Origin: CAZIUL01 sp964542475
GTDB taxonomy: Bacteria > Planctomycetota > B15-G4 > CAYZWU01
NCBI GenBank assembly: GCA_964542475.1
Contig: CAZIUL010000031.1
Location: 1 to 46,321, forward strand
Direction: 5' to 3'
DNA length: 46,321 bases
Below the pieces are notes generated by a model. That model was not told where the DNA came from and ran no database searches. It saw only the letters and a program-made list of their open reading frames with translations. Each line of letters opens with the position of its first letter. Position 1 is the first letter of the stretch. This document shows positions 1 to 10,890 of the stretch, piece by piece. A program made the position numbers and the translations under genes.

Positions 1-1
1 A

Positions 2-1159
2 CATTATGCTCTCCCAAATGCAATATGTCAATTAAATAATGCTCTGATTAGTAACGTGAGAGAATTTATAACTTCTTCACCAGAAGACTACGAGTTGATG
101 ATGAACATTATCGGCGCCGTTGAAGCAGAAGAGGAGCAGAAGGCTTTTACGTTTTTGATGTCAACTTTGGAAGGCGTAGTAAAGAAAAAACCAGCTTCGA
201 ATCGACAGGACTGGAGAAAGGTAGTCAACTGCAACATTATTCTTGCGGGATACATGATGGGAAGGGCCGAAAACAACGGCATCAAAGAGAAAGAGAAGGT
301 GTTCCAAAAACAGCTGGAGAAATATCGAAAAGATAATATGACTGGAGAGTTTGGAGACTGGTGGATTGTACCTTCTGAAATACAGGGAGCCATGTTTTTC
401 AAGCATGATGTGAACGGTGATAAGGAATCGACCGGCTCATACGGGTATATACTGCCTCTAGGAGTCTACGGATTCGTATGTGAAGGTGAAGGAAAGGATA
501 AACCAACCTTGTATCTGGATGTTGATAATAGAGACAGAAAGATCGCTTATGAAAATTACAGGAGCAACCGAGGAAGAGATGCGAGACGAGAGAAAACCTC
601 TGATGTGATTTTTGTACCAATAGGGTCATTCATAGGGACCTCTTACGAAACAATAGCGCCAAAATGGATTTTTGTAGCACGAGAACCGTTGTCAAGAATG
701 GGTTTCTATCACGTTCTGAAGGATTGCATCAATGAGAAGAACGCGGATTATTTCGAGGGTGAAGAAAACTGGTTTGTCTTATCGTTAAAACTTATTTTCG
801 ATAGATTGTCGGAAAAATACGGAATCGACATATCAGGAGCAGATAAAAACACCAGTATTAAAATGAGACTGAATTTCGTGATTAATGAAATGATAAAGAA
901 AGACATAAAAAGCAATTATTGTCTGACGTTCCTGGGAAAATTCAAGACGGACTGGGATGAAGTCGGAAAGGAGTTGCAATTATATTACAACAACAAAAAT
1001 GACGGAACTATTTTAAGTTTTCCTTTTAAGGTATTTAGCAAAGTACCGAAGAGTTTCAAGAATGCGTATAGCAAGGAGAAGACCCTCGACGGCGAAAGCG
1101 AATATGTGATCTTGCCATGCTATATACCGGAAGAGTACAGGCCTAAAGATAGCGAATAA
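2..1159 (+). CDS. Unknown protein, 5' end cut by window edge
   Basis: I do not recognise this family. A GTG at 56 could start a 367-residue product, but it has no ribosome binding site, and the same frame stays open back to base 2 with protein-like codons. The gene most likely begins outside the window. The visible product is charged (many Lys, Glu, Asp), has no signal peptide or membrane segment, and looks cytoplasmic. Its middle holds a Trp-rich patch (GDWWIVPSE) and several beta-rich stretches. The gene is clearly richer in A+T than everything downstream, which may indicate separate origin. It lies 19 bp before the large Ser/Thr kinase on the same strand, so co-transcription is plausible and it could be a partner or substrate of that kinase; this is inference. 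Confidence 0.75.
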   Translation, partial: HYALPNAICQLNNALISNVREFITSSPEDYELMMNIIGAVEAEEEQKAFTFLMSTLEGVVKKKPASNRQDWRKVVNCNIILAGYMMGRAENNGIKEKEKVFQKQLEKYRKDNMTGEFGDWWIVPSEIQGAMFFKHDVNGDKESTGSYGYILPLGVYGFVCEGEGKDKPTLYLDVDNRDRKIAYENYRSNRGRDARREKTSDVIFVPIGSFIGTSYETIAPKWIFVAREPLSRMGFYHVLKDCINEKNADYFEGEENWFVLSLKLIFDRLSEKYGIDISGADKNTSIKMRLNFVINEMIKKDIKSNYCLTFLGKFKTDWDEVGKELQLYYNNKNDGTILSFPFKVFSKVPKSFKNAYSKEKTLDGESEYVILPCYIPEEYRPKDSE

Positions 1160-1178
1160 AGCGAAAGATGGATTATAA

Positions 1179-4100
1179 ATGGAAGATCCCAGCAGAGAAA
1201 CCCAAAGTTTTGAAAGCACGCACAGCAGCACCCTGTTCGGAAGCGATGCCTTTACGGGTCCATCGCTGGAACTCCCGGATCTTAAAGAAAAAAGGATCGA
1301 GTTCATCGGAAAAGGCGGGTTCGGGGAGGTGTGGCGGGTAAAGTACCTTGGCGCGGAGGAGGCCTGGAAGTACATCCCGCTGGAAATGACCAGCAACGAA
1401 CAGATACAGCGAGAAACTTGGATTGCACGGCAGATCAACCACCCGAATGTTGTGCGCTATCTCGATCTCCGGCAGGCCGGGAACTTTTTTGTTATTCGTG
1501 AAGACCTGATACGGGGAAGGGATCTGAAAAAGCTGGTGGAAGAGGAAGGAGTGCTTTCCGAAAACCTGACGCTGATAATAGCGATACAGGTCGCGGAAGC
1601 GTTGACGGTCGCGCACAAGAGCGGCGTAATCCACCAGGATCTCAAACCCCAGAACATACTGCTGAGAAACGACGACAGAACAGTGGTGATCACCGACTTC
1701 GGAATGGCGTCACTCGTGTCGGAAGAGGCCATCATGGGGGGGACATTGCACTTCATGCCTCCCGAGAGCTTTACAGGGAAAGTGGCTCCAAGCCCGAGGA
1801 GGGATGTATGGTCGATGGGCATGACCCTTTATTACCTCCTGTCCGGCCGGCTTCCCTTTTACTTCGATAGCTCCGAGGACGGGGACGTGATCGAAACGAT
1901 CAAAAAGTCCAAGCCAGTACCACTCAATAACTATGCTCCTTACGTTTCCTCTGAACTCTGCGATTTGATATCAAAGATGCTGTCAAAGGACCCGGAAGGC
2001 AGGCCGGAGAAGATGGAGGGCCTCCTCGTTGAGCTCGAGAAGGTGAACAGCCAGATCAAGTGCCCCGACTGTGGAAATCACTTCTCTCTATCAGCCGTTG
2101 TGGAGGATGCATGCCCTGGCGAGGGCTGCACCGGGGTCGGAATCGGCAAGAAGAAAGAAGCGCTGGAAATGGTCAAGGATGGGAACACCTGCTTCGCGGA
2201 TGGGGAGTACGATGCGGCAAAGGGGTTTTACAAGCGCTTGATCAAGCTGGAAGACGGAGGAAGAGTCTACTACTCGGACCTGGGCGCAAAGCTTTCCGAT
2301 GAGGCGGAAAAGTCCGCACAGAACCTGGAAGACCAACTGGCCGTCATCGAGGACCAGATATCAGAAGGTATGCTCCTGGAAGCCTTTGAAAGCTGCCGCA
2401 CAGCTTTTGTTTCCCATAGCCGGTCGAGAACGCTTGCCATAGCACGTCAGGGGCTGGTCAGGGAGATAAGGGGTCGTTTCGAAGGATATGAAGCGAAGGT
2501 GGAATCGCACCTGAAGGCATCCGAGTTCGACGAAGCGCACACACTTCTTCTCGAAGCAAGGGGATTCTTGCAAACGCGGGGCCTCGCCCATCTTCTCGTA
2601 AAGGGCGAGAAAAAAGACATACCGGCGCGGGTCAAAGATGCTCTCCGTAACATCAAGGCACAAAAGGCAAGCCTCGACGGGAGCAGGATCAGGTACGACG
2701 AGGAAACGGGCAACCTGAGGAGCAAGGTCTCCGAACTAGATTTCGAGTCCGCGAGAGTCATTCTGGTCAAGCTTCAGACGGAGTTCGGTTCCGCCTCGGC
2801 GTTGTCGGAGATGCGCGAACCCCTTGTCCAGTCAGCCGAGAACTGGGCATTGGTGGATGAAGGCGCGAAGGAGCGGATGGACCGCTTTCTTACGGATAAG
2901 AGCGCGCCGGAACAGAACACGCCGGGGCGCAGAACCATCCATGCCCTGAAAACGGTTATCGAAACCGTTAACCATCCCTGTTTCGCCCGTCTGCAGATCC
3001 CGGTTCCGGAGAAGCTGACAAACCTGCATGTGGACATGGAGTACGCTTTGACCTCTCTTGAGGAACGCTTCAACAGGTTCAAGCAGCTTGCCGAGGAATG
3101 CATGCAAAACAACGATCTTCGCGGCGCAAAGGGGTACCTCGTTCCGCTCAAGGCCGTTGCCACCAAGACCGACCTCCTCGATCGCGAGGAGGCTGATGAT
3201 ATAGTCCAGAAAACGGACCGCTGCGGCTCTGATATAGAGCGGGCGGACGAGCTGCTAAAATCCGGGAAGGAACTCCTGAAGAAGCGAAAATACCCGGAAG
3301 CGCTGACAGCACTCGAGACGGTGTTCTCCATCTTTCCCGCTGTGGATGCCGATCTGAAAAATGATATTGAAACCTGCCGCGAGCGTTTGGGTGAGGTAAA
3401 CAGAAAAACAGAACAGCTGCAGCAGATACAAAGCAAGCTTGCAACCACGCTCGATAGCGATGATGCCGGCCCCATGGACAGGAAAGCCGTCCAGGAGCTG
3501 ACTCAAAGCACAACGGACTTTTTCAAAACGCTCGATGCCCTTATGGCGATCGCCGGCGAGGAAACCGCAGGGGATCATCTCGCAATCGCCGGTACTACAA
3601 TGGAACAGGTGCTCAAGCACTGGGCGGGTAATGTTGCCGAGGCGCAGGGCCTTGCCCGCAGAGAGGAGCTGCTCGGTGATTTCGCGAGGATCGTCCGCGA
3701 CATTCCAGGTCCGCTCCTGGATTACCTTGGAAGCGATGCGGCCGCGGATGTGCGCCTTGCATACAGCACGCCTTTCTTCTCGATCCTCAAGAGTGTTTTC
3801 GAGAATGGCGGACCGGAAGGCTTCGAGAAAGCAGACTCTGAAAAGAAGATCGGCAGCCTCGAGAGCACGGCGGACCGTCTCGAGGAGATATCACGGTTCA
3901 TCTCAATCCTGATTATCCGCTCCGGCGCGGAGCATCCGGTGTGCGCCCTGGCCGAGGTGTCGACAAGGGCTGCCCGCTCCCAGGCCGAGGCGGCAAAGAG
4001 CGAGGAAGAGCGCGATAAGGGGCTGAACAGGATACTTGCAGTCATCCACAGGCTGACACAGCTCATCCCTGACCGCGCCCTGTCCGGCCCCCTTGACAGA

Positions 4101-5117
4101 GCCGCAAAATTGATCGGGGCGGAGCTGAAGAAGCAGTACTGGTCCAAAACCTGGAAAAAGATTCTTCGAGCGAGTTTGCTGGTTCTGGTTCTTGCCATGA
4201 TTGCCGCTGCTTTTTTCATTGGATCTAATTTTGGATCCAAGGAAAACCCGAGAATATTGGATGAACTCGCGAATTTGAAAAAAATCGACTCTGAACATAT
4301 GGCACGCCTGGAGAAGATGGTTGATGGCGCAAGGGAAAAACTGGACTCCGCAGCGGGCGACTTGCAAGCCGATTCAGACGTTCTCCTGCATGCCGCCGGA
4401 TCCTGGGCCGCCTGGCTCAAATGCCGGAAGGATTATCATGATCAGTCCGCAGGATCTGCAAGCATGAAACAGCCCAAGCAGGTAGAAATCGGAACGATCG
4501 TTGAAAGCTTCATCAACCGGGAGCTGATCAAGGCGAAGCAGGATGTGGGATCGAGCATATCGATACGGCATGTCGATGTTTTCAACCGAAAGCTATACAG
4601 CGTTTGTGCTCGGTTGAGCCTTATACGCGGATCGCTCGGCATTGTTTTTGAAGGTCTCGAAAAGCAAAGCGTGTGCAAAGAGGGTGATCCCGAAAAGGCA
4701 ATAAATGAACTTCAAAAGATCGAGGACCGCATCAACGGCATTTTGGCGGCAGAGGCCTCTCTCAAATCATGGAATGAGTATGATAACGGGCTCCGGCTCC
4801 GGAAGACCGGTGGACTGAAGAAGGAAGAAAGGGATCTTTACGACAGCTGTTACTGGCTGAAGGCTCAACAAAAGTTTCTCCTTGCTTACGGTATGGCCGA
4901 AGAGATGGCAGAGGAATCCGAGCCAGGCACGGAAGAGATGGACAGGGTGAAAAAAGAGCTTTTCAGCAGCTTCGAGCTTCTGAATAAAATCAATGGAATT
5001 TGTTATCCGGATGTGGATTTTGACGATTCGAACAGAACCCGGCCTCCGTGCCTGCAGATGTTCGAAGGCGGAGAGGGCGGCAACGATGGTTTTCTAGGGC
5101 TGCTGACCGGTAAATGA
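1179..5117 (+). CDS. Large membrane-anchored Ser/Thr protein kinase
   Basis: A Hanks-type kinase of 1312 residues. The kinase domain spans about residues 38-290: glycine loop GKGGFGEV at 44-51, ATP lysine K64, catalytic loop HQDLKPQN at 152-159 (HRD changed to HQD), DFG at 173-175, PPE at 194-196. A CPDC...CPGEGC zinc-ribbon-like motif (C295, C298, C312, C317) follows directly. Residues about 330-980 are charged and helical with TPR-like stretches. A membrane segment at about 997-1019 leads to an external C-terminal part of about 290 residues. The catalytic residues look intact, so it is probably active, phosphorylating unknown proteins in response to a signal sensed by its long C-terminal region. 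Bacterial PknB-like kinases are usually half this size. It ends in a gap facing a convergent peptidase gene. Confidence 0.9.
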   Translation: MEDPSRETQSFESTHSSTLFGSDAFTGPSLELPDLKEKRIEFIGKGGFGEVWRVKYLGAEEAWKYIPLEMTSNEQIQRETWIARQINHPNVVRYLDLRQAGNFFVIREDLIRGRDLKKLVEEEGVLSENLTLIIAIQVAEALTVAHKSGVIHQDLKPQNILLRNDDRTVVITDFGMASLVSEEAIMGGTLHFMPPESFTGKVAPSPRRDVWSMGMTLYYLLSGRLPFYFDSSEDGDVIETIKKSKPVPLNNYAPYVSSELCDLISKMLSKDPEGRPEKMEGLLVELEKVNSQIKCPDCGNHFSLSAVVEDACPGEGCTGVGIGKKKEALEMVKDGNTCFADGEYDAAKGFYKRLIKLEDGGRVYYSDLGAKLSDEAEKSAQNLEDQLAVIEDQISEGMLLEAFESCRTAFVSHSRSRTLAIARQGLVREIRGRFEGYEAKVESHLKASEFDEAHTLLLEARGFLQTRGLAHLLVKGEKKDIPARVKDALRNIKAQKASLDGSRIRYDEETGNLRSKVSELDFESARVILVKLQTEFGSASALSEMREPLVQSAENWALVDEGAKERMDRFLTDKSAPEQNTPGRRTIHALKTVIETVNHPCFARLQIPVPEKLTNLHVDMEYALTSLEERFNRFKQLAEECMQNNDLRGAKGYLVPLKAVATKTDLLDREEADDIVQKTDRCGSDIERADELLKSGKELLKKRKYPEALTALETVFSIFPAVDADLKNDIETCRERLGEVNRKTEQLQQIQSKLATTLDSDDAGPMDRKAVQELTQSTTDFFKTLDALMAIAGEETAGDHLAIAGTTMEQVLKHWAGNVAEAQGLARREELLGDFARIVRDIPGPLLDYLGSDAAADVRLAYSTPFFSILKSVFENGGPEGFEKADSEKKIGSLESTADRLEEISRFISILIIRSGAEHPVCALAEVSTRAARSQAEAAKSEEERDKGLNRILAVIHRLTQLIPDRALSGPLDRAAKLIGAELKKQYWSKTWKKILRASLLVLVLAMIAAAFFIGSNFGSKENPRILDELANLKKIDSEHMARLEKMVDGAREKLDSAAGDLQADSDVLLHAAGSWAAWLKCRKDYHDQSAGSASMKQPKQVEIGTIVESFINRELIKAKQDVGSSISIRHVDVFNRKLYSVCARLSLIRGSLGIVFEGLEKQSVCKEGDPEKAINELQKIEDRINGILAAEASLKSWNEYDNGLRLRKTGGLKKEERDLYDSCYWLKAQQKFLLAYGMAEEMAEESEPGTEEMDRVKKELFSSFELLNKINGICYPDVDFDDSNRTRPPCLQMFEGGEGGNDGFLGLLTGK

Positions 5118-5176
5118 ACCGTGATCCGTCAATCCACCCGACTCCTGAACGCCCCCTTCCGGCGAAAAAGCCTTTG

Positions 5177-5198
5177 GGCTGATTTATGTAAATCAGCC
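5177..5198 (-). terminator. Perfect hairpin between convergent genes
   Basis: Arms GGCTGATTTA (5177-5186) and TAAATCAGCC (5189-5198) form a perfect 10-bp stem around two bases. It lies between the kinase stop at 5117 and the minus-strand peptidase, whose TGA stop (5193-5195) is inside the arm. On the minus strand the hairpin is followed after a few bases by a run of five T (5166-5170), so it fits an intrinsic terminator for the peptidase gene, possibly also blocking read-through from the kinase. Confidence 0.55.
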
Positions 5199-6008
5199 GT
5201 TCCCGGAGGCGTGAATTACAGCGAGCAGTGCCATTCCATACCTTTCCCATACCTCTTCCGGTTTCATGTGCGTGGCATCAGCGGGCAGCTCCAGGGTGAT
5301 GATCGGTATCTCGAGATCAACACCCGCGTAAGAGCCGAGCGATCCGGGCCGCGCCCCGAGCTTTTTTACGGGCAGGCCGGACGCTTCGGAAACCGCTTCG
5401 GCCAGCTCTTTTGCCGGGCCGTCCCAATCCACACACGCAAGGGGTTGGTGTATGGACACGATTCTGTCCGGCTGAAACAGAAGGATCAGGCCGGCAATGA
5501 AGCGCGATTCCGGCTCTGACAGCGGCTCCAATCCGTGCTTTTTGCTGATGCGCCTGTTTTTCGTACCGAAGTTGCGGTTGAGGTCGACTCCCCTGGAATT
5601 GACCCTCCGGTTCCCGGCAAGCCCGTCAGGGTTCAGGGCAGGTGCAATCACGATCTTTTTGCCGTCGGTCAGGTACGGGACAGCTTCGAGATGAAGGGCA
5701 AGCCGGTCCGCGAGCACGGCGCTTGCCGGTTCGTTTCCATGGATGCCCCCGAGTATGAGCACGACATCTTCGCCGGAGCCATGAACCGTACAGTTGATGG
5801 GCCTGCCTTCGACCGACCATCCGACGGGCAGAGGCAAGGGGAGCGCATCCGAAGGCATGTTGTGTTCAAAACGCGCACCGGCCTCGACCGGCTCCGGCTC
5901 GGTTTCAAGCGCTTTTCCGCGCATATCATGCGGGTCGTTCCAGACGCAACCAACAGCGGCTGTTGACAAGACGGCAAGCAAAAAAGCGGTTCGTTGAATA
6001 AAGGCCAT
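5193..6008 (-). CDS. M14-family peptidase lipoprotein (MpaA-like)
   Basis: A zinc carboxypeptidase-fold enzyme of 271 residues resembling murein-peptide amidase MpaA and related succinylglutamate desuccinylase/carboxypeptidase-like proteins. The ATG at 6008 is preferred: it has a GGGAGAG upstream and begins a lipoprotein signal ending at Cys21 (AAVGC). A longer TTG-started frame from 6068 adds an unlikely leader. Zinc ligands H90 and E93 are in GGIHGNEP, and H187 is in SIHQP. NPDG, the VDLNRNF motif and GSLGSYAG are present, and E240 in ITLELP is the expected catalytic glutamate. It likely trims peptides, perhaps peptidoglycan-derived, from the outer face of a membrane. It follows the M28 peptidase by 66 bp on the same strand. 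The exact substrate is not decided by sequence. Confidence 0.85.
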   Translation of the reverse strand: MAFIQRTAFLLAVLSTAAVGCVWNDPHDMRGKALETEPEPVEAGARFEHNMPSDALPLPLPVGWSVEGRPINCTVHGSGEDVVLILGGIHGNEPASAVLADRLALHLEAVPYLTDGKKIVIAPALNPDGLAGNRRVNSRGVDLNRNFGTKNRRISKKHGLEPLSEPESRFIAGLILLFQPDRIVSIHQPLACVDWDGPAKELAEAVSEASGLPVKKLGARPGSLGSYAGVDLEIPIITLELPADATHMKPEEVWERYGMALLAVIHASGNG

Positions 6009-6074
6009 TTTTCCGCTCTCCCTGATCCCGAGACTTCCACTCCTTCGAACCAAGCCGCCTTTTTTCAACCGGAA

Positions 6075-7649
<1,575 letters not shown>

Positions 7650-7780
7650 GGTTGCAGGCGGCCTTACAGCAACGTTTCCGTAACATGCTGAACACTCGTT
7701 AGATTTTGTACACGAAAGAGAAGCGCTGATCAACAAAAAGACCTTGCCCGCATAATCCTTCTACTGTACCTCGCGACGAA

Positions 7781-7801
7781 GAGCATGAAACAAGCCTGCT
7801 T
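7781..7801 (-). repeat. Dispersed palindrome tip (TTTCATGCTC type)
   Basis: The sequence GAGCATGAAACAAGC is shared with 45351-45365, and its reverse complement resembles the tips of the large palindrome at 37042-37214 and the word at 18035-18050. On the minus strand it lies about 10 bases after the TAA stop of the PDZ gene (7812-7814). Confidence 0.5.
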
Positions 7802-7811
7802 GCCCCAGGGC

Positions 7812-8915
7812 TTACTTTTGCGAAACAAAATCTATCAGCCAAAGCAATGTTGTTCTGCTTATTTCCGGCCCCCATCTGTAACCGATGAGTCCCAGCACAA
7901 GCGAGAACTCGCGCCTGTAGTTCAGATCGCGCGAGTCCGGCTTGAGATACCTGCCCTCGTAATCGAAAATGAGCCCGAGCCCGATTTCCCAGTCGGTTTT
8001 GTATACATCGTGGTTCAGGTCGAATACTAAAGGAATGTTGAAATCCGTTGAGCCTTCGTAGTCATCCAGGGCCACTTCCGCCTGGAACGAGCCGCCGGTT
8101 TTGTGATATACCTCGAAACAGGCTGTTTCGTCCAGGGGCCCGTGGTCCATGATCCATCTCTTCAGCTCTGTTGACGATTCATAGTGGATCCCGTTCACTG
8201 ACAGGATGCGGTCTCCGCTTCTGATGCCTGCCGTATATGCCGGGGATCCGATGGCAACACCGCTGACCAGCACCGTGGGCAGGTTCTCGCCGTAAATCTT
8301 CTCGGTCCACTCGGCGGGCAGGGTGCTGGTCACGATGCCGGCGTACGCCGGTCCGTCAATACCGGGGGGGTTCAACTTCACCGCTTTTGTGGATGGAATC
8401 GTCACCTTTTTCGCTTCTGTCGTTGCTTTCAAGGCGACATCCGCCTTTTCCTCGAAACCGCGGAGCACAACGATCTCGACCTCGCTTTCCGGGGTTATGT
8501 TGTTGGCGAGAATGTGCTTGAACCGGTCCATGTACATGACGTCGATTCCGTTAATGCGAAGGAGCACATCCCCCGGTAAAACACCTGCCCCAGCCCCAGG
8601 GCCGCCTTCACTCACTTCCTGGACATATAAACCCTTGAACGGAGTCAGCATCTTTTCCTGCGCAAGCTCTTTGTCTATCTCCTTCAGCGTGATGCCCAGG
8701 TCGGACCGCACCCGGACCCGCTCGGATCGGATGACAAGAGTGCTTTCCCCGCTGCCATCGGATCTCTTGAGCTCGTAAATATCGATGTCCCCGTTTCCGT
8801 TTTCAACCCTTGCGAGCTCCACAGTATCGCGCGTTAAACGGGTGTAGTTGTATGTGCAGCCGTTCACGAACGCCAGCACGAACGAGATACAGATCAGCTT
8901 TTCGATCCCTTTCAT
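7812..8915 (-). CDS. Lipoprotein with two PDZ domains
   Basis: A 367-residue lipoprotein; the ATG at 8915 is preferred over an ATG at 8966 because GAGGAG stands upstream and the signal ends in a lipobox (VNGC, Cys20). PDZ-like domain 1 lies about residues 85-165 (GGPGAGAGVLPGDVLLRING) and domain 2 about residues 215-285 (GSPAYTAGIRSGDRILSVNG). No Ser-protease triad or HExxH motif is visible, so it is a binding protein and not a DegS/HtrA or RseP protease. The C-terminal 75 residues are aromatic-rich with alternating hydrophobic residues and may be beta structure. It follows the anti-sigma gene by 98 bp. By analogy with sigma-E systems it could sense misfolded envelope proteins, but that role is inference. 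Confidence 0.8.
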   Translation of the reverse strand: MKGIEKLICISFVLAFVNGCTYNYTRLTRDTVELARVENGNGDIDIYELKRSDGSGESTLVIRSERVRVRSDLGITLKEIDKELAQEKMLTPFKGLYVQEVSEGGPGAGAGVLPGDVLLRINGIDVMYMDRFKHILANNITPESEVEIVVLRGFEEKADVALKATTEAKKVTIPSTKAVKLNPPGIDGPAYAGIVTSTLPAEWTEKIYGENLPTVLVSGVAIGSPAYTAGIRSGDRILSVNGIHYESSTELKRWIMDHGPLDETACFEVYHKTGGSFQAEVALDDYEGSTDFNIPLVFDLNHDVYKTDWEIGLGLIFDYEGRYLKPDSRDLNYRREFSLVLGLIGYRWGPEISRTTLLWLIDFVSQK

Positions 8916-9013
8916 TGCATTACTCCTCATGATTAGTTGTTTCCATGTCGTGTTCATGGAAAACAACAGCTTTCGGGTGCCTTAAAAAAAACCGGTCAGA
9001 ACAGCGTTTGCAG

Positions 9014-10240
9014 TCACATGGAAATATCGCCTGCGAGGCACAGGATGGGGTGCTGGTTGGCGTTCCACCAGGTGTGCCAGTTTTCAACGGGCGACTGCTG
9101 CGCGGATCGGTCGTCTTCCGTTCTCTCTGTCTCTTCATCTTTGGTGAACAGCCTGGTTATCCGGGCGATGCCGTCCGGATAGGAACGCTCCGTATCCGTA
9201 TTCGCCTCAGAGGCAGGTTTGTCTGCGGGCCCGCGGATTCCGTGATCCCTGAAGAGCCGGTCCCTGATGTTTTCGAGCCCTCCCTGGGCAGCGGCTCTTA
9301 CCTGTGGGTTTTCATGATCGAGAAGGCTCAACAGCTCCGGTATGACCTCGTGATCAGGCCCGGGTGTTTCGAGAGACACAATGCCTCTATCCTCCCACGC
9401 CAGTGCCACAGCCGGGATCGGTTCGAGAGAAGCGCCGCGGCCTTCATGCGGCTGATAGGCCGGCCGCGCTTCATCGCCCGATACCGGGGCTGCGACGGGC
9501 CTGGCTTTCCGCATCTCGGCTGTTGCAACCGCGGCATCGCTCATGCGCTGAAAAGCCTGTCCCAGCACTTTGGCGGTGTTTTCGGCTGCCTGCGCAAGTG
9601 GATCGAGGTCAACCACAACCCGGACCGGCTGCCGTGCCTTTTCAACATCTATAACCTTGGAAGGCGCTGGATGAACGCGGATCGCATCGCCCTGCATGAA
9701 CACGAGGCTATCCCCGGCGGACAGCTTGATTGTCTCGTTGTTCCGGATCACTTCCAGGACGCCTTCTTGCACAGGCACGGATACGTACACAGGAACCGGA
9801 ACCTTCACCGGTGTGGGTATCGGTACCTCGATCTCCTTTTCCACGACCACGCGGTGCTCCACAGGCACCTTTACTTCCACACGCATTGGTTCCGGCTTTG
9901 CCATATGAATGAAAAGAGCTGCTGCCGTGGCGGCTGTTGCAGCGCACCAGGCGATCGCCAAAGGCCATCTTCGCGGTACAGGCTGATTTTTCGGGCGAAC
10001 GGGGGTGGGCGCTACATTGCTCGCAGCATCCAGGAAAGAGTCAGGCACAGGAGATGCGGTGTACGAACCTAGAGCGCCCACAGCCTCCTTGAAGCGCTGG
10101 AAACCATCATCGCATTTCGGGCAGGATTCGAGGTGTGCCTCAAGAGCCGCTGCCTCGTTCTCAGTGAGGTCTCCCTCCAGATACGCTGAAAAACGCGCCT
10201 CCGAGGTTTCACAGGTGGTATCCGGCTTCTCAGGATGCAT
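9014..10240 (-). CDS. Zinc-binding transmembrane anti-sigma factor
   Basis: A 408-residue protein with a ZAS-type N-terminal domain: C10, then H36-x3-C40-x2-C43 (HLESCPKC), the spacing expected for zinc anti-sigma factors. A membrane segment at about 92-112 follows. The outer part begins with a Val/Pro-rich stretch rich in VPV repeats (about 120-155), then a FecR-like beta stretch (about 157-190), and ends with a HEAT-like helical pair near 325-355. It starts inside the sigma gene (11-bp overlap), so translation is coupled and its partner is almost certainly that ECF sigma factor. It would hold the sigma at the membrane and release it on an envelope signal. The long outer region is unusual and is probably the sensor. 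Confidence 0.85.
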   Translation of the reverse strand: MHPEKPDTTCETSEARFSAYLEGDLTENEAAALEAHLESCPKCDDGFQRFKEAVGALGSYTASPVPDSFLDAASNVAPTPVRPKNQPVPRRWPLAIAWCAATAATAAALFIHMAKPEPMRVEVKVPVEHRVVVEKEIEVPIPTPVKVPVPVYVSVPVQEGVLEVIRNNETIKLSAGDSLVFMQGDAIRVHPAPSKVIDVEKARQPVRVVVDLDPLAQAAENTAKVLGQAFQRMSDAAVATAEMRKARPVAAPVSGDEARPAYQPHEGRGASLEPIPAVALAWEDRGIVSLETPGPDHEVIPELLSLLDHENPQVRAAAQGGLENIRDRLFRDHGIRGPADKPASEANTDTERSYPDGIARITRLFTKDEETERTEDDRSAQQSPVENWHTWWNANQHPILCLAGDISM

Positions 10241-10832
10241 GATGTTCTCCTTTCGGCGTGTGTCCGCTCTGTCCGTTTTTCCCGGTCAAACCCGTGTAAA
10301 GGTCGCGAAACGCCAGGCGCCCACGGTTCACGCGCGATTTGACCGTGCCGATTTCGCACCCGAGCGCGTCAGCAGCTTCCTTGTAGGAGAGGCCGGCCAC
10401 GTCTCGCAGGCAGAGCGCCTCCTTGAAAGGTGCGGGAACACGGTCGAGGGCGTGCTCGATGGCTGAGCGCTGTTCCGCATCCTCGGCCGGGTCTTGACCG
10501 GGGTCGTTCCTTTTTCGCATCCTTGAGGTGTCAAGGAACACGATGCGTGATCGCTGTTTCTTCCTGAGCGCGTCGCGCGCGCGGTTGATCGCCATCGAAT
10601 AGAGCATGGATCTGAAACGCCCCTTGAACCTGTAACGCGGAAGCACTTCATGTAGCTTGATGAACACCTCCTGGCTGATATCCAGTGCCAGGTGGTGGTC
10701 GCTTACCATGCGCTCCACCAGGGAGACGATGTTCGGCGCATGGATTTCCACCAGACGCCGGAAAGCCCTTGCGGACCCGTTGAGGTGCTCCCCGACCAGT
10801 TTTTCGTCTCGGTTTTTTTCATCGGTGTTCAA
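10230..10832 (-). CDS. ECF-type RNA polymerase sigma factor
   Basis: A sigma-70 ECF factor of about 200 residues. Region 2 contains LALDISQEVFIKLHEV and FRSMLYSMAINRARD; region 4 contains LSYKEAADALGCEIGTVKSR, a helix-turn-helix. A GTG at 10874 in the same frame would lie inside the predicted promoter spacer (10861-10890), so it can hardly be used. TTG at 10832, with AAGGG nine bases upstream, is chosen instead. The gene overlaps the anti-sigma gene by 11 bp. It directs polymerase to promoters of its own regulon, presumably including this operon. The nature of the signal cannot be read from the sequence. Confidence 0.88.
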   Translation of the reverse strand: MNTDEKNRDEKLVGEHLNGSARAFRRLVEIHAPNIVSLVERMVSDHHLALDISQEVFIKLHEVLPRYRFKGRFRSMLYSMAINRARDALRKKQRSRIVFLDTSRMRKRNDPGQDPAEDAEQRSAIEHALDRVPAPFKEALCLRDVAGLSYKEAADALGCEIGTVKSRVNRGRLAFRDLYTGLTGKNGQSGHTPKGEHHAS

Positions 10833-10860
10833 TTCATGCTTGCCCTTATGTTTGCAGGGG

Positions 10861-10890
10861 TAACGTCCACGCACCGGGATTAGTTCCCGG
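10861..10890 (-). promoter_or_regulatory. Putative autoregulated ECF sigma promoter
   Basis: On the minus strand GGAAC (10887-10883) is separated by exactly 17 bases from CGTTA (10865-10861), a match to the usual ECF -35/-10 pattern, directly upstream of the sigma gene. The -35 element lies within a perfect inverted repeat, CCGGGA-ACTAA-TCCCGG (10874-10890). The transcript would start near 10854, giving a short leader before the TTG start at 10832. Confidence 0.55.

Noticed and set aside
8945..10072. A 375-residue plus-strand frame opposite the anti-sigma gene
   Set aside because: Shadow of the anti-sigma gene; no recognisable protein features.
10872..10874. GTG as start of the sigma factor
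   Set aside because: It falls inside the predicted promoter spacer and lacks a ribosome site; TTG at 10832 with AAGGG is better.
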